64,000 nt of DNA from NCBI GenBank assembly GCA_020080175.1, contig JAGHQL010000031.1:108185-172184 (forward strand), written 5' to 3'. The translations under genes were made by a program, and so were the position numbers. This DNA is from Glutinoglossum americanum (Eukaryota > Ascomycota > Geoglossomycetes > Geoglossales > Geoglossaceae). The notes beneath the pieces are model-generated. The model did not search any database. It saw nothing but the letters and a program-made list of their open reading frames with translations, and was not told the DNA's origin. Positions 16,207 through 27,930 of this stretch are shown piece after piece (within the stretch, counting starts at the first letter, position 1; every line of letters begins with the position of its first letter).

Positions 16207-16950
16207 TCACGCATACTTTGGGGGGGAGTAACTCCTCTCCTTCTCCCTCTCCCTCTCCTCCCATAATCTTGCAAGCGCCACGCCCGTCCCCTTGACGATC
16301 AGTTCATGTTCAGCCACGTGAATCCTCTCCTCCAGGCCCTCCAGGCCCTCTCCCTCCCTCATCTCCACCTCCTTGACCACAATCGGCTCCCCCCGATCCA
16401 CATCTCGGACCACATAATGAATCATGATCCCCGTGCGCTTTATCCGGCCTTCCTGGAACGCCGCGTGCGCCCGCGCTATTGCGTTTGTGCCGTCGAATTC
16501 TCGCGTGAGGGCCGGGTGGAGGTTTATCACTGGGACCTTGGCGGAGGAGAGGGGAGAGAGGAAGGAGGTCGTGAGGATGTGCATCCAGCCGGCGCAGACG
16601 ACGAGGTCGGGGGCGTCGGCGAGGACGAGGGATGCTAGGTCCGCGTCGTATGCGTTGCGTGCGGCGGTGTCTGCTGAGTCTAACGCATCTGCAGATTTAG
16701 TCGGGGGGTCCCCAGCGTCGTTGAAGCGCTTTTTGTACGCTAGCAGGTTGTGATAGGTTGTCGGTATGCCTGCACCCTCGGCGCGCCTGAGGCCGTAGGC
16801 TGCTTTCCGATTGGATATCACCCGGACTATGGAGGAGCTGGGGAGGATTCGGGAGGAGCAGGCGTTGATGAGGGCTTGTAGGTTAGTTCCGCTGCCGGAT
16901 ATCAAGACGGTTAGGCGCGACGGTGCAGGCTCGGCGGGCGGAGACTCCAT
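16207..16950 (-). CDS. ade8: Phosphoribosylglycinamide formyltransferase (GAR transformylase)
   Basis: A single uninterrupted frame of 247 residues matches monofunctional fungal GART (Ade8). It transfers a formyl group from 10-formyltetrahydrofolate to GAR, the third step of purine synthesis, in the cytosol. Visible family motifs are the phosphate-binding LISGSGTNLQAL near the N-terminus, VVCAGWMHILT, the catalytic NLHPAL and FDGTNAI region, and IHYVVRDVDRGEPI. The Asn, His and Asp expected in the active site are present. A segment around residues 75-100 (ADALDSADTAARNAYDADLA) is longer than in bacterial PurN, which is common in fungi. It lies head-to-head with stt4, only 217 bases between start codons. 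It is one of the few intronless genes here. Confidence 0.94.
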   Translation of the reverse strand: MESPPAEPAPSRLTVLISGSGTNLQALINACSSRILPSSSIVRVISNRKAAYGLRRAEGAGIPTTYHNLLAYKKRFNDAGDPPTKSADALDSADTAARNAYDADLASLVLADAPDLVVCAGWMHILTTSFLSPLSSAKVPVINLHPALTREFDGTNAIARAHAAFQEGRIKRTGIMIHYVVRDVDRGEPIVVKEVEMREGEGLEGLEERIHVAEHELIVKGTGVALARLWEEREREKERSYSPPKYA

Positions 16951-17167
16951 GGCTTTGGTAGTGAGGAGAAAACGAACCGGTTAGTGGGTGGGAGTGATTG
17001 GTCGATGTCGTTCTCAAGAGCAATACCGAGGCAATTTCTCGCGAGTGTTTTGGAATTTGTGGGGTACACGCGATGGCGCTTGTGGCGCTTGGTCTCGCAT
17101 AAATATTTCCGGATGTTGTTCATTCTGCTGAACCACCTGAATAATTTCATCGGAATCCCTTGACGTG
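16951..17167. promoter_or_regulatory. Shared divergent promoter region of ade8 and stt4
   Basis: Only 217 bases lie between the ade8 and stt4 start codons, which point away from each other, so both promoters must be within or overlap this interval. No defined transcription-factor site is claimed. Confidence 0.5.
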
Positions 17168-20100
17168 ATGGAGGCGTAAGACGGATACCCCCAAATTCCT
17201 ATACACAGATAGCTAACCGCTAGCCAGACTATCTCGTGATATTAGGCGCACCGCGCTGCAAAAGATAGCTGCCCTTTCCGCTACCTCACCGTCTGCAACC
17301 TTCGATGGTTCTGACCTTCACAGACTGTGCGATGCGTGCCCTCCGCAGAAGGTACAAACAAATGGGGTGCTTAATGGAGTATGGAAGAGCATAGCTCCGG
17401 CGTCTCAGGTGCCAATGGTGAGCGGGGACTGTCTCTCTTATCGACCAAATGCCGGAAAGGGCTAACATTATGACCCAAAAGAGCCTACGTGAATTCGAGG
17501 TCCTGCTAGCCTTGTGCAAAGCTGCACCGCTACTGGAGACAATCCAGAGTGCGGAGAGGTTACTTAAACAGCTTGGGCCGTACCTCCCCGAGGCCCACAA
17601 CCAGGTCATCACCCCTTCGCCGTTCCTGCGAGATATAGAACCTTCGCCGTGGGAGGCATTGAGTTACAGCCTGACATCTGCTGTGTTGGCACTTGGCATC
17701 AATCACCCAGAACTGCGAGATTCAGCTCTGAGCAAAGCTACGGACTATCTGGAAAACTGCCACTACGCAGTCACGAACCTTCCTCAGGTGCAGACCGAGG
17801 AGTCTCCCGAGGCAGATATTCTCAACATCGCTTCTATAACCGTTTCCATTCTCGGATTTCTGGATGCCGCTGCTAGCTATGCTAACTTTTGGACGGCCAG
17901 TGAGAGGCTCTATTTGGTCGAGCGGATCCGAAAAATCTTGACCGAGAAATTCCTGATCTCGGTAGAGGCGGCTTTCTCGACGATAAGAAATGCTCACCAT
18001 ACGTCTGGCAGGGCTTTGAGGGATTGGAAGCGGTATACAAAACATTATGCCGCGATAGGACGTCCTCTCGGCGCCATGCTGCTCCAGCGAGGTTTTATGC
18101 GACTTCTAGTTTCGACCACATCGCTTCTTATAGCCGACTCGTCAGTCCTCCGAGAGGAGGATATACTGGATGTTTTGATGTCGGGGCATGGTATTGCCAA
18201 GACTGGACTTTCTGGGTTCGAAGACAATGACATTGGGACAATTGAGACACTGGTCGATATTGCGACTGGAGAGATGGATTTACTTGAAGACGGCGCAGAC
18301 TATCTTCAGCTTGGAACCGCATGGCAACAGAGGCTTGCGTTTGCCGTCAAGGCATATGTCCTGACCAGCTACGTCAACTGCGTTATCCTCAACGAAGGCG
18401 CGGCCGACGCCGAAGTCCTAATGTCGTGGCTCGAGGATACGATGGCCGATCCTATCGAAATGGCGGATGAAACCCTCGCTAGCGTTGTCCTCAAGTGTAT
18501 GGCGGTTCTAGCTAGAATCTCACCAGCATTCGCTTCGAGTCTAAGCCGATCGTTGCCACGATTCATTGTCAGGGGTGGGCTTCGTGGGCAAACGGTTGCG
18601 GTTGCTGCGAATTGCTTGGCTTATGTTCTCCAGTTCCTCTCTCAAGACGCTGTGATCACGACTCTATATACCCTCGGAAACGTACTTAGTTCGGGCAGTG
18701 GCGAGATAGCACCAGTCTTAGGCAACACACTAGATGGAATTCCCAAGCCTCACCCAGCTCGCGAGGGGTTTACACCATATGACCACCAGACAAGCGGAAG
18801 TGCAATTTCACTAGCGCTAAGTGGCGTAGAGGAGACGGCAGCTATATACGGCAACGTTGTCCAAGCAATAGTTGTCATCTCAAGAACGTGCAAAGATGAC
18901 AAGATCATGGCCCTTGTGCAGTCAATGCTAATTCAGAAGATTGGCAAAGTAAGTCCTGCGGTGGATGCGCGTATCCTGACCGATGGAGTTGCCCTCGCAG
19001 TCGAAGGCGGTCAAAACGAATTTAGGTCTTTACTCAAGCTACTTATGAGACTGGGGCATTCGGGGGTGGTTCAGAATGATGCAGTTATCCTTGGCGCTGT
19101 GAGTCCAATCACACAAGTTTATAGAGGTGGGATAACTGATGAAAGACTAGATCATGAAAGCTAGGAACTACTTGTCTGTAGCAATTTGCAAGGACTCCCC
19201 GCTACACGGCATCTATCTGGCAAACCTGCTGGAGGCAGTGATAAGCAAAGGCGATGTACCCGAAAGTGGATATACAGGACAGGCAGAAGTTGAATTCGCT
19301 GCACGGGAGATTGCTCAGCTATTGCCGTCTCTGGCTCTAGCCTTGACTACTAGTGATCTTCTTCAGGAGGAAGACGTTGGCGACGAACTTTTGGCATTAT
19401 GCCGTGATGCCTGGCTCAATATCGTTGTACATGGCTTCGTCCCCAAGTCTGAGCTTGGAAAGAGGTACGACAAGGAGTTGCGGATCATGGCAAGATATCT
19501 CCCACCTCTTGTGGCCGAACAACGAGCCGACCAGGTTGAGAGCGACATGGACTTAAACATAGTCCTAAGGCGCGGAATGAGCGCTCAAAACACAGCAGAA
19601 CAAAAACGACGGCTTATATCGTTGCTGCCTAGGAATGAAACTGACATTAGAAGCCTAAGCTATCCTAAGGTTATATTTCTAACTGCAACGTTTTTGCTAG
19701 AAAGCCTAAGAGCCGAGTCAGGGGATTGCACGAAGCTCCTCACTTATTTCCTAGATCCAAACTTTAGAGCTGGGGACTCCGGCAACACCATGATGTCAAT
19801 TGCCCAGGAGGTTATGAAAATCTATATTCATAAATCTCTAACAGGAAATATACAGGAATTTTGTGCAGCCAACGTTGCCAAGCAACTTGCGGTACTCCTT
19901 ACAGGCTGCTGCCACCGCATCGAGAAGGTCCGACATGCTGCGACCGCATGTGTAGAGCTTATCATTTCGGTGACCCCATCCGCGCTCTGTCAGAAATCAT
20001 CTCTGTTTGCGCTCCTTGAGCTCCTGACGCTCATGTGGACGAGCTGTCTTGATGCTGAGACTGATGAGTACGAATGGAGATCGACCTTCACTTCACCTCG

Positions 20101-23100
20101 AGGCAAGGTTACGGTGGAACTTTCTGACAACTACGAAGTAAGACGAAAAACGCTGAATGTATTTGCTAAGAACGCTCGGGTATGGGTGATGAGGGTGATG
20201 GATATTGCCCCCCTAGATGTCAAAGGGTTGCTGCAGACATATTTGTCCGAATATGAGGAAGGCGATCTTTACGGCCATGTCTCTCTGGGGCGGTCCTTTG
20301 CCCTTGAAATGGGCACTGTGGTACCCACGACCGACCAAAGACTGGGTACTAACTCTTCACTTGATAGTCCAAGACACTGCTAACGGTTACAGGGGCCATC
20401 GATCACCTCGGGGACTGTAACATCAATACCGCATCAGACTTCATCGCGCAGTACACAACACGTCAGGAGTATCGATATGCAGATACACTTCCTGACCATG
20501 ACCAAGAATGGCTTAATTTCATGCACTTCAGTAAGCGTTCAACCATACCATCGAGGCCAACGAATCTAACAATCTCTTATTAGATGATCGACCGGCTTCA
20601 TTGCTACATAGGCCGGGGCAAGATGCGGAAGATGCAGAAAATATACTTACCCATCTCGAAAATAGAACTTTGCATCGTAAATTCGTTTCCGTCGGTGAGC
20701 TACGGGACGTGTTGAGAAGGGCTGCCGCTCTCCTCTGCAGGGCGAAGAAGGATGAATGCTCTATCGTCCACCACCTAGTTGGTATCCCATTCGCTGTGTT
20801 TACAAAGCAATCCGTAAAGCTAGGTATTTCTCTGTGGATGGGCGTCATTAATGAAAACCCCAGAATGGGGCCCGGCATGCTCGTGGAAATCGCTGAGAAT
20901 TGGGAGAACACTGTACGAAAACGGATAGGGATCTTCAATGACAAGTTTAAGTGAGTACCTCTTGTCTGAACCTATATAAAGGGTTATTTCTGACTCCAGT
21001 GTAGGCATCCCGACCCTTTTTTCGTGAAGCAGGAGTTTGCACCCTCTGACAAGGAGGCCCTGCTCAGACGGCAACAAGCAGCTCATAACCTAATTGCGCC
21101 TCATCTCCGAATCCTCCAATTTCTCGGTAGTCACTTCAATGCCTCTCGACTTGGGAACCCTCACATCCAGAAGATATTCTATCGGCTTGTGCGTATCACT
21201 CTTGATGGCATGAAACATGCCACCGGCCACCCTCTGGCCCGTGAAGTGCGCTTCCAGATCATTCTATTTAGTCTCAAGGTTCTGACCTATGGCGCTGGCC
21301 TGGACGCCATTGGTTCTTGGAGATTGAAGGACCAAATTCTCTCTGCGGCTCTGACCTGGTTCAGCTTTCCTCCAAGGTACTTTCAAAACTCCCCTTTTGT
21401 TAGAACCGTTAACCGACGGGTATAGGTGGTCTTTCGGAGGCAATAGATTGCAGATCAAGGCTGAAGCTCACCTCCTGGCTGATGTTGATGCGGCCCTAGC
21501 ACAGGTTGAATCTATTGGCTTACGGCCCTACGGCTCCCTCAAATCACTAAGGGCCAAGCAAGACTTACTACATTTGCTGTTGGGCAATGAACAGAACCGT
21601 CTTATTGTCTGGCTATTTCCTCTTCAGCCTGCACCAACACACCTCCTGCCAACCCGCTCGGCTAGCAAGAACCTTCCAGATGTATGTGTTAGTCCCAGCA
21701 CTCCTGCCGGAAAATAAGCTGACTAAAGCAGAACACCGTGTCTGTGCTCCTGAAGACTGCCTGGATTGAGAGCCCTGCCTTGGCGATACAACTATCCCGC
21801 CGGTTTCAATCACCTAAAATTTCCGAAGACGTGCGCTGGTTGCTCCTGAATTTCCCGGAGAAGGCGATTGGAGAACCAGATGCACTCGAGATATTGCTCG
21901 GCTCAAGCCTGCCAACCGATGTTTCCTTCCAGTTAAAGGTGAGCATCTATAATGATCTGTGTGAGCACCGTAACTAATGTGGGCAGTATCTACTCTATTG
22001 GGCTCCTGTGGACCCCGTAACCGCAGCAACATACTCCCTTCCCGCGTATAAAAACCACCCTTACATCATCCAGTATGCCATGAGGGCCCTTGAGAACCAC
22101 TCTGTAGATATCACTTTCTTTTACGTACCACAAATCGTCCAAACCTTACGGTACGATTTCCTTGGATACGTGGAGCGGTACATCATCGAAACGGCGAAGC
22201 TCTCGCGGCTTTTTGCTCATCAAATCATCTGGAATATGAAAGCCAACATGTTTAGGGATGAAGAAACTGTAAGCAACCTGACTGCTGCTAAACTGACAAA
22301 TCAGATTCTTGAGTAATACTAAGCATTCATAGCCCGATCCTGTCAAGCCAACCCTCGAAAAGGTTATGGACCGTCTCATCCACAGCTTCTCGGAGGCTGA
22401 TAAGGATTTCTATGAACGAGAATTTTCCTTTTTCAATGAAGTTACGGACGTATCCGGCAAACTGCGACCATATATCAAGAGAAGCAAACCGGAGAAGAAA
22501 CAAAAGATTGAAGATGAACTGCGGAAAATAAAAGTCGAGGTTGGAGTCTACCTCCCCAGCAACCCAGAAGGCGTAGTCATAGGCATCGACCGGAAATCCG
22601 GCAAGCCGTTGCAGAGTCATGCCAAGGCACCATATATGGCCACTTTCCGTATCAGGAAGAATAAAAGCGATCTAGTCGAAAATACTGAAGAGGCGACAGA
22701 GAGCAAGGGCCGGCAGGGACCGCTTCAGGATAATACTATTGAGGTGTGGCAATCCGCAATCTTCAAGGTCGGCGATGATTGCCGGCAAGATGTGTTAGCC
22801 TTACAGATGATCTCCGCCTTTCGCGGCATCTTCAACAGCGTCGGCCTGGATGTCTTCGTCTATCCCTACCGCGTGACCGCCACTGCCCCCGGCTGTGGTG
22901 TCATTGACGTCTTGCCAAACTCGATATCGCGAGACATGCTAGGACGCGAGGCAGTGAACGGTTTATATGACTACTTCACGTCGAAGTATGGCGGGGAGGA
23001 TTCCGTCAGGTTCCAGGAAGCGCGGAATAATTTCGTCAAGAGCATGGCTGCGTATTCGCTTATTTCGTACCTTCTACAGTTCAAGGATAGACACAATGGG

Positions 23101-23607
23101 AATATCATGATCGACGATGCTGGGCATATTTTGCATATCGGTAGGTCCTTCCCAACACTTATTTAAAAGAAAATATCCTTTCAGACATATCTTGTCCCTT
23201 ACTAACCCTACCACACTATAGACTTCGGCTTCTGCTTCGACATCGCCCCCGGCGGCATAAAATTCGAACGCGCCCCTTTCAAACTAACCTCCGAAATGGT
23301 CGCCGTAATGGGCCACTCTACGACCTCCCAACCCTACCACTGGTTCGAGGAGTTGACCATCAAGGCCTTCCTAGCCTCCCGCCAGTACACGGAGAAATTA
23401 GTGCATATCGTTCAGCTGATGATGGACAGCGGGCTGCCGTGTTTCATCCCTCAGACCATCCAGCATTTTAGGGAGAGGTTCGTCCTGGAGAGGACGGAGA
23501 GGGAGGCGGCGGATTTTATGAGGGATCTGATTAGGAGGAGCTGGAGCAGTTATTCGACGAGGGGGTACGATCAGTTCCAGCTGTTGACCAATGGGATTCC
23601 GTATTGA
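17168..23607 (+). CDS. stt4: Phosphatidylinositol 4-kinase type III alpha (Stt4)
   Basis: Twelve exons are inferred: 17168-17175, 17228-17417, 17482-19098, 19151-20345, 20393-20530, 20584-20950, 21005-21376, 21426-21681, 21732-21938, 21987-22268, 22333-23140 and 23222-23607, giving 1941 residues. The N-terminus reads MEALSRDIRRTALQKIAAL. It is reached only by splicing an 8-nt first coding exon, which fits fungal Stt4 well. A long helical solenoid (about 1-1500) precedes the lipid-kinase accessory helices and the catalytic domain. The catalytic domain shows GDDCRQDVLALQ, FKDRHNGNIMID at about 1796 and HIDFGFCFDIAPGG at about 1814. The protein ends YDQFQLLTNGIPY, a typical PI4K terminus. Stt4 makes PI4P at the plasma membrane and feeds PI(4,5)P2, cell-wall integrity and actin pathways. 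All introns are 47-81 nt. Confidence 0.95.
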
Positions 23608-24534
23608 AGCGGTTTGGGGGTAAGTTTGGCCCCTTTCTTTTGGAGGGGGGATGTAGATATTGTTTTTCGGGTTGTGCGTGGCGATCTATCAACGATGGGT
23701 ATGGCCGACTGCGTAGCTGACAGCGAGTTTGTGCGCCCCACAAATCCTATCCCCAAAACGAGAGTCAGGCTGCGGCCGTCCGATCTACCTACTTTAGATT
23801 ATTGTAATTAGAGGCGGCTTTTATATGTATACATGTATAATATATACCTTTTTTTTTTAAATCATCCTAGTGGGAAATAAGCCCCATAAAGCGTTGCTTT
23901 GGATGGGTTGGCATATGCGCCACCCCCTATCCCCCACGCTAGGTTGTCGAATTATAGGCAAACAAAAGGCTCTAAACCACGGAACTCATGTCCAACCAGC
24001 TAAATCTTGAATAAATGCTACTGCTACCGCGCCATGCCATATACCCAGTATTCGACCAGACCGCCATAGCTTGTAAAATAAACAAACCGAGTCGCGATAT
24101 CTCGTACATACATAAATAAAGCACACAGAAACGTCAGCAAGCCTAGACTCTCAAATCCAGCATACGACAAGAGATATTCATTGTAGCATAAATATAAGTT
24201 ACTATACAAACTTCTCGGCCATTTCTTTGCACAGATCGTTCTGGTGGGGGGTGAGAAAAGAAGAGGCATACTATGTAACAGAAAGCTTCCGCGTCGACAA
24301 AAGGGTTGGAAAAAAAAAAAGATATGTTAGGAATAAGGGACCGCTGTTAGCCAGCTAAACCACCCACTTGGGTATAGCCCGAGGATGAGGAAAAGAAAAA
24401 TCGTTCGTGCTCGCTCGCGTAACGTTGCCTCGAGGAGAAAAGGAGAGAGAACAGAGGAAAAACTTCGAGAGCATCGATCAGTCTTTATCCATCCACCATC
24501 GGAATCAAAATCAATCAGATCAGTCAAAAATCCA
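23608..24534. other. Convergent intergenic region between stt4 and rgd2
   Basis: About 930 bases of AT-rich DNA with homopolymer T/A runs (23851-23860, 24310-24320). Short frames exist on both strands without recognisable domains. It probably holds the two 3' UTRs and nothing else visible. Confidence 0.45.
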
Positions 24535-27404
24535 TCAATAATTCATCGGCCTATCGGTCAGACTGACACCCACTGGCCTCGCATCCTCCCCTCCGGTCTC
24601 AAACCCTAGTGCGTTGCCTCCCTTCCCAAGGGATTGACGCGCTAGACTCTCGCCTGGAGCCCTCCTTGGGAACCTCGATGATGCACCCACTGCCGACGAA
24701 CGGCCGAGGGAGTTGCGTTTTTCGATGCTAGGCCCCTCCAGATCAATTGCGGAGTCTAGGCGTGCTGTGTCGGCGGAGCCGTTGAGGGAAGGGGAATGGT
24801 CTATAGGCGAATTATCATTGCTTCCAGGGACATCCAAGGACTGGCGGACAGCCTTTCTCTCAATGGCAGCTGTAGGACTTATTGGGAACCTTGTTTCGGC
24901 GCCTCCGCTCGAGCGATCTCGTCTGTGACCTCTTGAACTAGGATTTGGACTGCTTGCTCTACTTCGGTTTGCGATAGCTCGGTTCCGTGCCTCCATGTTC
25001 GCGCGACGATTACTCTCATCTGTGCTGATGGCTCTGGGTCTATTATTACTTGAGCCGGAGGTCGAATGAGTAAGTGTCGAAGCGCGTTTGAGTTCTCCAA
25101 AGATAGCTTCTTTATGTGCGAAAAGGTCACGGATTAAGCGGTAGCTATGCCGATCATGCATGGTAAGAGTCGTGTCCTGACGAGGACGTAGGATACATGG
25201 TGCTAGGTTGTGAGCAAGCGCAGATATATATGCCTCGTCAGCAGAAGTGAGTTCAATGAGGCGGGTGAAATGAGTGGTAATGGCATCAAGAGTGGCGATG
25301 TTGGCAAGCCGGAGCTGACCCAAGGTATTCTGGATAACGGAGATGCGGCTCGAGTCGTCGGACTCCGTCGCTTGGGTTGCGTAGATTGTCTTGACGATTT
25401 CGTATACCATCGAAGAAACGAGAGAATCTGTCTAATAGTTAGAAATCGCGACCAGGCAAATAAATCTGTGGGGATGGCAAACGAGCTACCTACCCGGCAG
25501 TTCTAGGAGATACAGTTTTAGAACACTTGCAACAATGGGGATCTCGTATCGATCGAGAAGTTCATGGGGGATGGCTTTGCCGGTGTTTATAGCGTTTCGA
25601 AGGTGGTGGGTGGCCGCTAAAGGCACATCCACTAGCCAGATGCCACGCCGGGCCTCGTCGCCTTCAAGATCAGGATAGTCTGTATAGATATTAGCACATC
25701 TCATAAGACCAAACGATTCAAGGGGATTTTCCGCATACGGTTATCGAGGAAAGTTAAAATGGTCGTAATGACGATTGGAACTCGTTTTCGATCAGCTCTT
25801 GCCCGAGCTTCAAGATCCACACCAAACGTTTGATCTGCTCAACCAATTAGTGAACGGGTAGGTGTAGATGAACCTCTAATGGCCATACCATCTGTGTTGT
25901 TATAATAATTCTCATAGATGTGAACTTTGGGAGAATATGCCCCCGTACGATAGTTCTCTAAGAGATACCTCAGATCGCCCAGAGGCTGCACAGTCTCCTG
26001 GTAGAGCATCATTCTGTCCACAGTACTCTGCAAGCTCGGAATGACATTGCTGATGGCCCCCGAGAAATCCAGAATCACAGCTTTAATAGCCTTTAGACGA
26101 TCAAGCTCGCAACGCTCCATGAATTTCAGATGATCCGTCATAGATTCTTCGAGACTGCAACGCATAAAATCCAATTTCCGGATGGCAGCCTTGTATCGCT
26201 CGTCGGCTTCATTTGCTTCACGCCGGAGCTTGTCAGCCGGAGTCTCGTTCGGGTACGGGTTGTTTAGCGGATTCCAATTTGCTAAGTAGTCTCCCACAGA
26301 TCCAATGGATGGCGAGTCGGGGGTATCGCCATTCGAGAGCGTGGTTGATGAACGCTCCAACGTCTTCTTCTTTTCCGGGATCCCAGTGATTTGGAACACT
26401 CTCGGCCGCCACTGATAATTTAGCTTCGAACTATTGGCGAAATTGTTCCCAACAGCTCCGACTAATCTTAGGAACCCATTGCTAACGAGATCTTGTCCTA
26501 TGCTCTCGGCTATATTGAGGGTCGATGCATCCAAATGTTTCTGGAGATATTCCACAATGGCGGCTCCTGTAGACACGTTCTGGTATGTCCCTAGGATCGG
26601 TACTTTTACTTCTCCGATAGGGATATTCTCGAGCATATGTACCAGGACCTTCTTGACTTGCTCCGGGGAATAGGTCCTATCACCAATTTCGAATTGTTCC
26701 TCCTCTTCTGGATCTTCCTTTTCGGGAAGTTTGACCTGGGGAATAATTTTTTGTTTCGGGCTCGTCTCTATATCCTGGAAAGCAAGTTTGTTCTCCTCCT
26801 CCAAGTCTTCTACTAACCGGCATTTATTGAAGTAGTGACTTCGCAGCTTCCGCACGGTGTCGGCCTGCTTGTCATGTGCCTTTATCTGGGCCTGGAGGTC
26901 ACTGTGGGAGTTTTGAATTCGGGACTCGTGTGCCTCGCACCAACGACTGAAGGGATTAACGACAAGCTCGCGGATATTGGATGCTATTTTCCGGTGGTTT
27001 TTAGAAGCTTCCTCCATCTCGGTACGGACACCTTCGAAAGCCTTTTCGAAATGTTAGAGCAATGAAACCAATATCATAACACGAAATATCTCACCTTTCG
27101 CACGCTAGCACCATCATCTCTTGAGAATCCACCGCTCACCTTGTCTGTCGCTGGTACAATTTCGGCGAGGCGTTGGCCGTAGACGTCTTCCGCCTCAGCA
27201 CGCATCCTCGCAATCGTCAGAACCTGCTGGTTCTCCACAGCCCCCTGTTGGAGCTTTCCGAAAAGTACACCCAGGCCTATGCAAGCAACTATGGTCAACT
27301 TCGGAGCGCTGACTCCAAATGTCACGCCGACGCGAATCGCGAAAGCCTGAGCACTTACCACTGGCATAGTCGCCCGACCAGAACGAATCTGCAAAGCCCG
27401 GCAT
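24535..27404 (-). CDS. rgd2: F-BAR/DEP/RhoGAP protein, Rgd2-type
   Basis: Six exons, in minus-strand order 27404-27359, 27276-27095, 27041-25889, 25834-25739, 25679-25494 and 25427-24535, encode 851 residues. The start MPGFADSFWSGDYASG is typical of this fungal family. F-BAR sequence (residues about 1-440) is split by a DEP domain at about 197-285 (TYSPEQVKKVLVHML to NSSKLNYQWR). A RhoGAP-like domain follows at about 462-640, with KLYLLELPDSLVS and NLAPCILRP. The C-terminal 200 residues are Ser/Arg-rich and disordered. F-BAR domains bind curved membranes, and yeast Rgd2 acts on Cdc42 and Rho5, so a role in polarity or septation is likely. Oddly, where canonical RhoGAPs have the arginine finger (GxxRxSG), this protein has GIWLVD. 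Confidence 0.88.
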
Positions 27405-27930
27405 TTCAAAATCTCGATGAGAAAACCCCCGAAGAGTACTTGGTTATTTGCCTAATGAGTCGGGACGTTCCAATATATATAAATGGTCGTCTTGATGGTG
27501 ATGTGTTCAAATTTCCTAGGGGCTGAATATGATTGATCCAAGTTATTTCACAGTTTGTTCGTTCGCCTCCAAGATCGTTGGGTGAATCGGCTATTTTAAA
27601 TGAGTGACAGGTGACGTATAATACCTGAATTCCTCTTCCTCAAAGCTCGCTGGCTTCAGTGGTTGTTGGCGGTTTCCTTGTAGATGTGGACTCTTCCTAG
27701 GCGCTGCAACTAGACGTTCGATTCTTTTGCCTGGGACGTCCCGATCGTTTCGGTAAGAGACAGGGGTGTTTGATCCTATGGTCGCTGTGGCTTGGCCTTA
27801 CCCAGCCCTGCGACGGGAACAACAAGCTTCGCGTCACAGAGCACGGTGTATTGACTTGGGAGGCATTCACCCCATCGCCCAATCCGTCTCGGTATCGGAT
27901 CATAATAATTGAATACAGCTCTGTGAGGTG
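27405..27930. promoter_or_regulatory. Divergent promoter region, rgd2 and dipeptidase
   Basis: The 526 bases between the two opposed start codons contain no coding signal. Both 5' leaders and promoters must lie here. No specific motif is assigned. Confidence 0.4.
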
